From assembly GCA_030141605.1 (NCBI GenBank), contig JAQGDQ010000005.1, positions 1,922,180 to 1,986,179 of the forward strand: DNA of 64,000 bases, given 5' to 3'. Origin of the DNA: Tubiluchus corallicola (lineage: Eukaryota > Priapulida > Priapulimorpha > Priapulimorphida > Tubiluchidae). A model generated the notes under the pieces. That model did not search any database, was not told the DNA's origin, and was given only the letters and a program-made list of their open reading frames with translations. Shown here one piece after another: positions 13,428 to 23,765 of this stretch. Position 1 is the first letter of the stretch; the number at the start of each line of letters is the position of its first letter. The translations under genes and the position numbers were made by a program.

Positions 13428-13503
13428 GTGATGATGATGATGATGATGATGATGATGGTCGTGGTGGTGGTGGTGGTGGTGGTGGTGGTGGTGGTGGTGG
13501 TGA
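13428..13503. repeat. (GAT)n(GGT)n compound microsatellite
   Basis: About 30 bp of GAT trinucleotides is followed by about 45 bp of GGT trinucleotides. A poly-His open frame on the opposite strand is a by-product of this repeat. A looser GAT-rich stretch also lies at 13215-13300. Confidence 0.95.
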
Positions 13504-16500
13504 TCATGGCGCTGGTGAAAAAATTCAGCTTTCGTACGTGGCACGTGCAGTATCAATGACTTGGTGACATAGGAGGTGATATTTATCAACTAATCTCTGC
13601 AATAAAAATTCTCTGTAAGATAATTATATTGAGGTCAGGGAATAGCCGACTAGTCAGAGCGTGTGCTTGTCGACCGAAGTTAAGGATGACGCTGAGGTGA
13701 TTACTGAATGGATGTAGGATTGCCGGATTCATTACTGGCTCTTAATGGATTCACATGGTATGCTGCTACCCCGACTGCATTTTTCGTACAGACAGGACGC
13801 ATTCACATCCGAACGCTGCTAAATAGTTTTGTTTTTTCATTATCATCTTAACAGACATGGTATGATTAAGGGCACAGCCTTGGCAATGAGCCAGATTCCT
13901 ATCTCGATTGGTGAATGCTCGATTTCGGCTTGCAGTGTGCCAATTTACATTACAAAAAAGCGTAATTTATGCTAAGTTTCAGAATCTATCAGGTCAGCAA
14001 AACACTGAAATAACATACTTAAATATTTTATCCACTTAAAATAAATAAAGTTTATATATGAAATAAGACAGATTTGACGAGAGAAACACAGTCACATAAT
14101 ATTTTGTTTGCGAGACAGGTAGGTTTTTGAAACTTCGAGCTATCAAAAAAGTGCTTATTCTAAGTTACACACAGATGTATGTGTGAACCTATTGGAACTT
14201 TGTTAGGCTCCCGGGGTTACATGTGTGGCCTGTTCTCCCGGGTTACATGTGTGGCCGGTTCGTAACAGTAACTAGTAAGTAAAAGTCCGCCTTCAGTTCA
14301 TATGTATAAACGGTTTTTAGGCATAATTATAATTTGGGTTTCGTGCGTTGTTTTATTACTAAATTACCCGGATTTGATTTTATAGCAGCACAGAAATAAC
14401 TTTTCCGCATCATCCTGCCTGCATCATGGCCACATTTTTTCGATTACATTCAGAACTACAGTTAGAGTCGTTTTTAATCTCTCCTGTACCGCAATAAACG
14501 ATAATTACAGTACAATGGCAGCTCTTATACACAGTTCTGATATTGCGTTCTGTAAAGCTCTTGCTTCAACTGGTCTGCTCAAATACGTGACTATTTTTTG
14601 CCGGCAACGCTGCTGTTTTTTGCTGCGTTTAAATAGAATGTTGCCTACGCAACCTGTTTTTTGTTCAATTTTGCGCAGTAAGAGAATAAACCAGAATTTT
14701 TATCGCCAATATTAACCAGTTGGCTATGAATCATTGCAGGCTTTTTTGCAGTGTTGTAACAGTTTGGCTGAGCTATGCGATGTTTTAAATACAGCACGCT
14801 GAGTTGGCAGATGCATGTTTAATGTGTTATAAGCAATATTGAACCGGATCAGAAATTAATAACAGGTAAAATTTTAAATTTGATAAAGCACGCTTTGCAT
14901 GTGTACAGTATTGATAACTTAAAGTTGGTAATGGCGCTGAACAATCAATGTTCATACGTTAATAATTATCCACTTGTGTTAATTAACTTATATTACGTGT
15001 TATATTGAACATTTATTTATCACCATCTTTATACAGCACCAATGTTGCTGCAGATTTTAATTTTATTTGTAAGTGTTGTTTTACATTCGATACAAAAGAG
15101 AAATTTTATCGGTATTTACTTGATTAAATTTAAACTATTTAAACAACATACACAACCTACATATTTTTTGCCGTTACTTTAGTTCATGATTCGTGAAATG
15201 GAGTTGAGATAAGTCCACCAATCCAAGATCTGTGAACTTGTTAAACAAATTTATTGTGTTTCCTACCATAATTATACACTAGCTAATCATAGCAAAGGTG
15301 TAGCTTTGAGCAGGCCTATATGTTTCAGTATTTTCGCTGTTGCTTGTATACATAATACTAAAATACAGGGCGAATAAAAACACGTGAATGTTACGCTTCG
15401 AACGAAGCAAAAAATTCAACATTTTATGTATTCAATACAGCTGCGTTTGGAGTCACATTGAAACGAGAATCCTGTACCGAGATCAATACTGCTTCCACGC
15501 GGATTTAGTTTTTTATGTCCCGATTTATTGTTAGCAATTGCAGCGTTTCGCAAGGGCGCTTATAAAAAGTTGAAGTCTGGCGAATTGTAACCGTGGATAT
15601 TTTTCACGTTCGGCGCTGTCCGTTGTATGGCGATGCGAATTCAGCACTATACTTATACTAATGGCCTATATTATTGGTTCAACCAAACATGTGAATTAAT
15701 TATGAGACATAGTTATTATGAAATCATGTAATGGTTAGGCTGAAACTAACTTTATGTGTACCTACCAGCATAGGTCCTACATGAAAAATGGAGGTGATTT
15801 TTCAAATTAGATGTTCAGACGCCTGCGTGATGCAGTTGAATAAGAGTGGAAGCTTATGGGCCGAATTGAACGATGTTAGAGTAGGTGAGTAGGTGAGCTG
15901 GTGTTTTTAAGTATCTCCTGACGCAGGCGTACGCTTTTAATGGCCGACGTACATTGACTCATTCTAACCTTGCAAATTCAATATTCGGAGTATAATTAAA
16001 TTTGCCTTTAAAAATGTTTCTACAAACCGCATTAAAGAAATTACCTTTAAATATAGCAGGATTTGATGTTTTTCGCAGCTCCAGGAAGCAAAGACAAAAT
16101 TATTCCTCGAGGCAAAAGATTTATACGTCAATTAATGTTAACTGCTCAGCTATAATAAATTATAAGAAAAGTCATGCAGAGGTCATTTATGACTATAATT
16201 TCGTTTTTCTCAATTTCGTATACGGCAAATTTTGAAATGTTATGTTTTTTCTTATGCTTGTAGTACATTATAATTTCAAGCGCTTGGCGCCTGTATTAAA
16301 ATGCAGAATGTTGATCGACTGACTATAAAGTTATATTTGGGCGCCGGATATGAACAGACGTAATTAAAATTAATGCAAAAAACAAGGTGATTGTAATGAC
16401 TACGTGTTTTACTTCAGAGTGGCTATTGCACTTCGCAGGATTAAAATAATTATTGTACGTTGTTTATTTCTACAAAAAACTGGAAACGTAATCCTTCCTG

Positions 16501-17764
16501 TATTTTACTCGCAGCGTTTATGAGTTTATTAATGACATGTTTTTGAATCTGAACGAGTTTTTATGTGTTTGTGACTGATCACCTCACTAAGTAAATATCA
16601 TAGCGTATAGCTTAATATATGAGAGTTTCTAGCAAAAACCGAATTGCTATTTTTGTGAAGTGTTATTCCAAATTACGAGTGCACACAAAGGAGCGTCCTG
16701 TGCTTTCCCTCTGTCGAATCAAAAAGGTCAAACACCTTTTTAAGACCTTTCGTTGTAAATTCCGTTCTGCACTAAAAAACTGCGCTTCACTGCCTTTAGT
16801 CTCTGCAGAGTTCCTCGTGCTAATTTAAGTATTCCACGTGCAAGTTTCCGTATAAACGGTTTTTTTACTTATTGGTGCTCTCACTGAGCACAGTTCTCGT
16901 CGAGCGTGAAAGGTAACCATTTCTTTCTGTACGACGCGACAATTGCAAAAAATAAGTTAATCTGTTGTTTTTGATTGATCATTTGAATCATATTTTATTA
17001 ATACAATAATTAATCACATTTGGTAATCAAAATCAAAAGTATAAGATGCGAATGATTCTGAAAAGATTGCAGTTTTTTCAAGTCACTTTAAACGCGCTTG
17101 GTTAACGGTCGTCACCAAAAAAATGTGTAAATTGGTTTTCGTCTCTTACTTTGCACATTTTGTGTAATATGTCCGCCCCAAATACGACCATGACCTTTGA
17201 CCTCCATCGCGATTTGCCATGGAAGGAATCGCTTATGGTGTTAGCCAGTATATGGTCACCAGTATTATTTTTTTCTAGATGCTTGCATATATGGTCATCT
17301 ATATTTTGACATTTCCAAAATGGCCACTAAGTTGTGATTGCCTCTTTGTTAACGATACGTATATTTCTCAATCAAGAATGAAAGCATGCACATTTATAGA
17401 GTGTGAAACGCTTCGAGATCAACCTAACCATATCTTTTCCAATATGGCTGTCAGCAAGTCATTTTCAAAATGGTTGCCACGCAGATATAGTCGATAAGTC
17501 CAAATTTCTGCTAAATTGCTTTTCCCTGACAAGAACATTTTTAAAAGTTGTTATGTCCTGGCAAATTGCCTCGCGTATTTTCATATAAACTTATGATGCA
17601 CCACATTGATCAACAAATATGGCCGCTCTAGCAAAAAGGCTTTTCCTTTCGAGGAAAAACAAATTAACAAAAATTTGGACTGATCGGCTGTATCTAGGTA
17701 GCAACTATTTTGGAAATGATTTGCTGGCATGTTGGATAGGTTGACCTTATAAGTGATTCAGGGC

Positions 17765-17940
17765 GGTAGACTCGTTTCCCAGAAAAGTTTTTTCCTAGAA
17801 ATTTTTTGCCAGAAGAATTTTTGCTAGATAAAAAAAGCAAATCACAGAAAACTTTTTGTCAAAAAAACTTACTTCCCAGAAAAGATTTTTCCCAAAATTA
17901 TTATTTCCTAGAATTTTTCCCCAGAACTGTCATTTCATAG
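17765..17940. repeat. Cryptic array of TTTTTCCCAGAAAA-like words
   Basis: Roughly ten imperfect units of about 16-20 bp with the theme TTTTTNCCAGAAAA (also TTGCCAGAAGA and CCTAGAAAT) run across the segment. Units differ in the core but keep the flanking T- and A-runs. No coding potential is seen. Confidence 0.6.
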
Positions 17941-18130
17941 AAAATAGAGTTGATAGAAAATACAATAAATTCTTTATAAAGCGCAGTTAGATATTACGCA
18001 ATAAAACGTAGTTTTTCTAACAACGTGTATTGATTAATAGGTATCATACAATAAAAAATTTCAAGCTCGTTAAGGCAAGAAAGTATATTTGTAACGTAAG
18101 AACGATTAGGCAGCTAATCATATTGATCAT

Positions 18131-18178
18131 GGCTGCCGAAGTTAAGCAATGTCGTGCCTGTTGTTTGACCGCATAGGA
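18131..18178 (+). pseudogene. 5S-rRNA-like relic (possible SINE3-type head)
   Basis: The segment GCCGAAGTTAAGCAATGTCG followed by TGCCTGTT aligns by eye with about 22 of 28 bases of the metazoan 5S rRNA box A region (CGGAAGCTAAGCAGGGTCGG, GCCTGGTT). It is followed, after a short deletion, by GACCGCATAGGAAT, which resembles box C (GACCGCCTGGGAAT). The 5' part of 5S is not clearly present. It could be a 5S pseudogene, the head of a 5S-derived SINE, or coincidence. Confidence 0.3.
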
Positions 18179-18689
18179 ATCTCACTCTTGAGCTGTTTGT
18201 TTCACTGTGATTCCGAATAATTCCGTTCGTTTCTCGGTGTTTAGATGTACGCGCATGAAAATGTGTCTGTGACATCTCTGCCTGTTCACTATATCATTTC
18301 AAAGGATTATCTTGACAATGGCATAGAATCCCGTCCAGCCATATACGGCTCTATACAAAAAATGTCGAGAAGGAAAATAATTTATTGGGCAAATTTCTAC
18401 TCCAAGATACTCGCAAAGCCTTTGTGTTTTCCTTTTCTATATTACTTTATTCCAAGTCCCATGAAAATCAGATGAATGTTATAGGCAACAAATGATATAA
18501 TGCGAATTACTTTTAAAAATAATTTCATCTTAAAAACATCTCGAAATTGTAGTAAGAAAGTTGCAGAATAAATATTTTCCCAAAACAAAATGAAAAAAAC
18601 AAGCTTGACCCTTAAACATTGCATCATTTTAAATGTTTCTGATTTTTGATAGTCATTAGTTAAAGCGCTTGTAGATAATTCCAAAAAGC

Positions 18690-18885
18690 AGAAAAGGAGA
18701 GATGGGTAAGCTAGAAAGATAACGAGAAGGGAGTGAAAGGGGAGGGAGGGGGAGAGGGGAAGGAGTGAGTACAACAGGGAGAGAGAAAGCTAGCGGGAGG
18801 GAGAGAACGAGAGGGATGATTGTTAGAGAGAAAGGGAGAAGGGAGACAAAGAGAGGGAGACAGAGAGAGGAAAAGGAAAGGAGAA
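18690..18885. repeat. Purine-rich (GGGAGA)n tract
   Basis: About 190 bp is almost pure G/A on the + strand with GGGAGA and GAGAGGGA units. It shares CAGGGAGAGAAAGCTAG-like words with the second tract at 19600-19692, so the two are probably related copies. Confidence 0.8.
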
Positions 18886-19599
18886 TAAATAAATAAATAG
18901 GTGTATTATTTTACATTATGCTTACATAACGTAAATCCCTCTAATTGCAGGGTAATCTGACAAAAATTAAATCACAACAGTTTAAAACGTCGCAAACAAT
19001 GTCAAAAACGTATCACAACTGACGTGTGAGGAAAGGTTGGTAAATCGTGTATGGAGTTTTGCATAAAAAGTGTATTAGGAAAATCATTGATAAGATGGAA
19101 GGATATGTAAAAATTAGCTATAAACACGAGGGAGTATGTACAAGGAGGGATGGCAAGTTTCTGAATGACAGCTTTAAAACGAGTGTGCAAACAAGCTAAA
19201 TAATAAATTTATGTTGATTTATATTCCAAACAATGTGCACAATTATTTGGACTATACTGACTATACGCTCAAATATTATGCTCAAATATATACTCACTAT
19301 ACGTGAAAATATTACGATCTGCTACACAGATCATTAATAGACAATCATGTTTTTGATGATCAACTCATTTACAATTTCAACAATTATATTACAGACATTT
19401 TTGTCTCTGGAACGATAAATGTCCTTTAAATCCATACTTGGAATTGCAGCCTGTATGCGTGCCCGCAGATCATTTCGCACAACCGGCCAACTAAATGGGT
19501 TAGGTGTTTGATCGTCTGTAGCACACTCATATTGCTGGTATCCGACAGTCCGATAGTATAGAAAAATGCCTTGCAGCCTCTTCCCCACTAACAAGCTCA

Positions 19600-19692
19600 G
19601 CGAAGGAAGGAGAGATGGAGAGAGAGAGAAACAGAGAGAGAGAGGAGAGAGAGAACGACAGGGAGAGAAAGCTAGAGAGGGAGGGAGAGAAG
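19600..19692. repeat. Second purine-rich (GA)n tract
   Basis: About 90 bp of GAGA/GGGAGA repeat contains a CAGGGAGAGAAAGCTAG word also found in the tract at 18.7-18.9 kb. Simple-sequence DNA; no gene. Confidence 0.85.
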
Positions 19693-20031
19693 TTTCTTGA
19701 CTTTAGCATTTGTTTTCATTCATTTCGCACCTAAAGTTCTGAAGTGATACTAACAACGCTAATTTCAGATAATACGCGAGGCTTTATTCCAAACTCTGCT
19801 GACTCTGCTTCGTCCAATTTTTTACTTGTCCAGAATGTCACGAACTTCACAGCCTGAACTAAAATATTCTAACGCATTTAATTGGATGCAAATTTATTTT
19901 AGTTTAATTTAATCACCTCAAGGATGATGCAGTAATTAACAACATGGAGTTGATCGCAAAAGCAACAAAAATGGAATGACTCTATGGCAACTAACCAAAC
20001 ATAATGTTAGGTGCAAAATTTTTCTGACTCT

Positions 20032-20470
20032 AATTTAGCATTGCTTTCGTGAATTTATTGAATTGATCTCGTTCTTTGTCTTGACTATGGCTCCAATTCG
20101 ACGAACTTCTAGTGTATTATTTCTGAATCTGAAAAATCGAGTGCCTCTCTGGTGCATTAGTTAAAATAGCTGCCTGGAAAGCAAACGACCTTGAATTCAA
20201 GTCCCAATGGAAGCGCAGACTTTTTAATTTAGTATTGTTTTTACGCATTTATTGAATTGATCTCGCACTATGTCTTGATGTGGAGTGGAATGATTCCTGG
20301 GTGATAGCCTTCTGATCGCTTGTAGAGTAAATTTCTGAGCCTGAAAGAAAAACTGAGTGCCTTGCTGGGTATAATAGTTAACATGAGTGTCGAAAAGCCG
20401 AAGATGATAGATTTACTTCCCAGTGGAAGTGTAGGCTTTCTAATTTAGCATTGTTTTCATGCATTTATTG
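20032..20470 (+). repeat. Tandem SINE-like units of about 200 bp, third copy truncated
   Basis: Units begin with TAATTTAGCATTG-TTTC-TG-ATTTATTGAATTGATCTCG at 20032, about 20226 and 20441. The spacing is about 195 and 215 bp. Each full unit contains a tRNA-like block: GAGTGCC...CTGG followed downstream by GAATTCAAGTCCC, which resembles a Pol III B box (GTTCGAGTCCC). The third unit stops shortly before the splice acceptor of the AT-hook exon. A tRNA-derived SINE in tandem is the likeliest reading. Confidence 0.5.
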
Positions 20471-20484
20471 TATTATTTATAATT

Positions 20485-21915
20485 ATGTGTTTCATTTTTA
20501 GGCACCGAGAGTATTTTGACAGTTTTAAATTAATGGAGAATGCATCTGAGTACCACACTGCTATATTTTCCGGTATACTGCAAGACTCCTGGGAAAGAAT
20601 TATCGGTTCCAGCTCATTTACGAAAAAACGTGGCAGGCCAAGAATAAAAAGAAACTGCAAGCATGGATCCAAACAGACCGTTCCCAATTTCAACAAAGCT
20701 GGCACAGCTACATCTTTAACCTCTGTAGTACCACAGAATGAGAAGCAATTTAGGAAACCACCTGATGCTTCAACAGAAAACTGTTCAGTGCAAACAGAGA
20801 AAGAAGATGATAATGAACAACAAAATAGCAAAAAGAAAGACAAACATGATTTCTCTATAAAACCTTGTAATAAAGCCACTGATGCACAGTCAAGCACACT
20901 CACTGCTGAAGATACAATGGAAGCGCAAAAGAATGAGGAACCAGTTGATATTGGTCTTTTTTATGAGCAATTACTAAAATCCTCTGGTTGGATAGACGAT
21001 TCTCTGCCAAGGGAGGGATCTGCAGCAGTTCACTTTGACCTTGCTGACCCATCTCAAGTCCTTGTTGAAAATTTGGAAGACTCTCAAGCAGCTTCTGTGA
21101 TGGATAGCAACGATTCATTGGTGGCTCTTGACAGGACAAGTTCTGCATTCAATTCCAAGTTTGAGAGGGCAATGAAGAAGCGAAGACGTGTAGGTCGGCC
21201 AAGGCTAGATTGCAATAAAATATTCTATCCATCAGACTCTGAAGAAGATGCTCACATCAGTGAAGGTGCAGTATCTGAACCACATGCTTGTGTGGAGTCT
21301 TCAAATAACTTCACAGCCAGTTATAATATGTCTTTTACAGAAAACATACCGATACTTGGTGCTAATAGTCAGCCAAAGGATACAACCAAAAGTGTATGTG
21401 ATGCTGATGCTGAACATCCACAAAAGTACCGAAAACAGAGAAAGAAAAGCCATGTCCATTGTGATGATAATATCAATAGAAAAACCAAATCAAACAGTCA
21501 GTGGAAAATGGAAAATCTTAGGCTTACCAAAGAAAGACCAATAGACACATCAAAGAATAATCATTCCACAGCACACACAAGTTCAGAACTAATAAGAAAT
21601 GAAAATCTGGAAACTAGTAATCATTTTGATGTGGAAACGACCAAAGCTACATCCTCTCTTGTAAACAAAATTATGCCAAAAAGTTATTTGCAACAGCAGC
21701 AGGAATCTTATGCACAGCAACTGTACTATCTAGAAATTGCATCACAGTCTGGCATAGAGGCCATAAAAACTTTGTCAATGTCACGTGCACATTTCAGTAA
21801 TTTAATTTTGGATCAAGCAAAAAATAGTTTATCAGATGAACACAATGGAAAAGCACTAGACTTGAGCCTGCATAAAACCACAAGTGTAATTAGTTCTGAT
21901 CAAAGCGATCATTAA
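20485..21915 (+). CDS. AT-hook nuclear protein with CtBP-motif-like C-terminus (possibly the last exon of a longer gene)
   Basis: The open frame is 476 codons without introns. Residues 47-56 (KKRGRPRIKR) are a classic AT hook with an RGRP core. Residues 230-242 (MKKRRRVGRPRLD) are a second, less perfect one with GRP core. AT hooks bind the minor groove of AT-rich DNA, so a chromatin role is likely. Between and after them the protein is polar, acidic and disordered-looking, with runs such as PSDSEEDAH. Residues 457-464 (ALDLSLHK) resemble the PxDLSxK ligand of the corepressor CtBP. A strong acceptor (TTTCATTTTTAG) ends at 20501, in frame with residue 6, so the first ATG may lie inside an intron. 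The exon probably begins at 20502 and upstream exons may exist; a start at Met17 is the alternative. I do not recognise the family. Confidence 0.75.
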   Translation: MCFIFRHREYFDSFKLMENASEYHTAIFSGILQDSWERIIGSSSFTKKRGRPRIKRNCKHGSKQTVPNFNKAGTATSLTSVVPQNEKQFRKPPDASTENCSVQTEKEDDNEQQNSKKKDKHDFSIKPCNKATDAQSSTLTAEDTMEAQKNEEPVDIGLFYEQLLKSSGWIDDSLPREGSAAVHFDLADPSQVLVENLEDSQAASVMDSNDSLVALDRTSSAFNSKFERAMKKRRRVGRPRLDCNKIFYPSDSEEDAHISEGAVSEPHACVESSNNFTASYNMSFTENIPILGANSQPKDTTKSVCDADAEHPQKYRKQRKKSHVHCDDNINRKTKSNSQWKMENLRLTKERPIDTSKNNHSTAHTSSELIRNENLETSNHFDVETTKATSSLVNKIMPKSYLQQQQESYAQQLYYLEIASQSGIEAIKTLSMSRAHFSNLILDQAKNSLSDEHNGKALDLSLHKTTSVISSDQSDH

Positions 21916-22387
21916 GAAAATTTGAAATGCTTACAGGAAACTCTGCCACCTATAATAGAAAGGTGTTTGTATACGTACATTATATTTTATCATATGCCAT
22001 CTTGGAAAGGCTAGCAGTCATGAGCAGTTCCCATGCTTCACTAGGAATGGGTCACCAGTGTAATTAAGATACCAATTATCAGTTTTTGTAATCTATGAAG
22101 ACTTTCCTCATTTTGGCTGTCAACGTGCCAATGGAAACGTCTAGTTAAGCTTGGAATCTGGTAAAGCATGACTGGTGACCACATACTTTTCTGCTTTGAC
22201 ATATTTCAGTATAAATTAAGAAATATATCTCAAGCATATTGCGGCTATAATTCTTAAAATTTGACCACTATTAGTGTTTACCATATTTACCAGAGAAACA
22301 GCTTGCTGACCTAGAAAACAAAAATATAATATCTACCAGGCAAGGTGCTACAGACTTCATAAAAATTGCCTTAATGCGCGTGATTAG

Positions 22388-23765
22388 CATTACGTTACTT
22401 CGCCAGTGGTGCGTACACTAGTGGTACACTTCCGCAGTGGTATAGTTTGCCAGTGGTACAGTTCACCAATAGTACAGTTTGCTAGTGGTACATTTCGACT
22501 GTCATACAGTTCGCCAGTGGTATAGTTAGCTAGTACCTTACCAGTACATTTTGCCATTTTACCAGTGGTACATTTTGCCAGTGATATACTTTGTCGTTAA
22601 AATTTCTCTGCTATATATATTATTACCTGATTCGTTTACACATTGTTGCAGGTCACCAGTGATACATATTTTAGTCATTCTCCAAAACAACATTTGAATT
22701 TTCGTGTAAACATTCCCAAAATTCTATCCTTAGGCCTGCCAATAAAAACGTTATATTAACGTTTCTAAGTTACATGATAACATTTTATACTCATCTTCAA
22801 AAAATGTTAGTTACACTAAAAATGTTATTGTTATGTGAAAGTGGCAATTATATCCAGTTACAATTTGCAGTTGCAAGCAAGTGTGCCTTGACTGCTTGTC
22901 CTCGGTCTAACCCCCCGACAATGTGTCTTTTGAACATTTTTAAAGTGTCGAAGGAAGTTCTTTGACTGGTGGTCCTTTGTCCATGGTGGGTCTTTGACTA
23001 GTGATCCTTTACCTGATGGTCTTATGCCTGGTGGTCCTTTGACCACATGCCTGCCCTTTGAATATAGATGACACAAATCCTGTTTTTGTCATGTATTATT
23101 AGAATTTTATTTCAGTCCAGGTGATGGTAAAAGCAAACACAAGATATGATTCAAAACTAGTTATAAAAGTGAATTACACAACTTAATAAAATAATTAGGA
23201 CCAGAATGCCTGTAGTGTCAGTAGTGAAATGATATTTTACAAGAGCTTTAGTTCGCTAGTCAGCAGCAATAAGACCAGCCTGGTAACGGAGTGTCCAAAA
23301 GCCATTTGCGATTTATTCTCTACATTATGGACAACTGGAAATAATGAACATAATAATTTACATTTCTTACATTTCCTTACTTCAGATATCTGATAAACTA
23401 AGTAAAATAACTAATAAAAATTATTGATCGGTGGCAAACTGTGAAACGCTAATAATTATGAAGAAATTTTGTACAATTGGCGAAGTATGCAATGGTGTAT
23501 GAACTGCACGCTGGTGAATGCAAACATTTTGTTAAGAGAAAAAGTACAAACACAACAGAGAAATTTTAGCATCGAAATGTCCTATTGGCAACGTGTGCCA
23601 TGCTATTGATGGACTGACACGTTTTTTTAAAGGATAAGGTAATAACATAGCAGAGAAATTTTACTGGCAAAATATACCACTGACAAATTGTACCGCTGGC
23701 GAAATGTACCACTGGCAAACTACTATTGCCAAATTATACCACTGGTGAAATGAGTGGACATCATT
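22388..23765. mobile_element. Foldback-like element with inverted arrays of about 20-bp units
   Basis: The left arm (about 22388-22632) repeats TTTGCCAGTGGTACA variants and ends in TTAAAATTTCTCTGCTATA. The right arm (about 23640-23765) is its reverse complement: AGCAGAGAAATTTTACTGGC followed by repeated ACTGGCRAAATGTACC. A partial extra copy of the inner motif lies at 23558-23595. The spacer of about 1 kb holds a different short array at 22960-23050 (CTTTGACTGGTGGTC units) and no transposase frame. Long inverted repeats built of subrepeats are typical of Foldback-type non-autonomous transposons. Confidence 0.6.

Larger units (their letters stand above)
12163..20499. other. Gene-poor interval rich in decayed repeats
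   Basis: No coding exon could be supported over about 8.3 kb on either strand. The open frames here are short and lack family resemblance or flanking splice sites. The interval holds the 12.3-kb tandem duplication, cryptic arrays at 12.88-13.2 kb and 17.76-17.94 kb, a GAT/GGT microsatellite, a 26-bp direct duplication near 14210-14262 (unit containing GGGTTACATGTGTGGCC), a 5S-like relic at 18.13 kb, two purine tracts, and SINE-like tandem units at 20.03-20.46 kb. Confidence 0.6.

Noticed and set aside
13407-13589. Poly-histidine open frame on the minus strand
   Set aside because: It is only the translation of the (GAT)n(GGT)n microsatellite; no splice sites, homology or start context.
13630-13710. 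tRNA-like segment (TAGCCGACTAGTCAGAGC...)
   Set aside because: It resembles an A box and anticodon arm, but no B box or acceptor stem closure is present; at most a SINE fragment.
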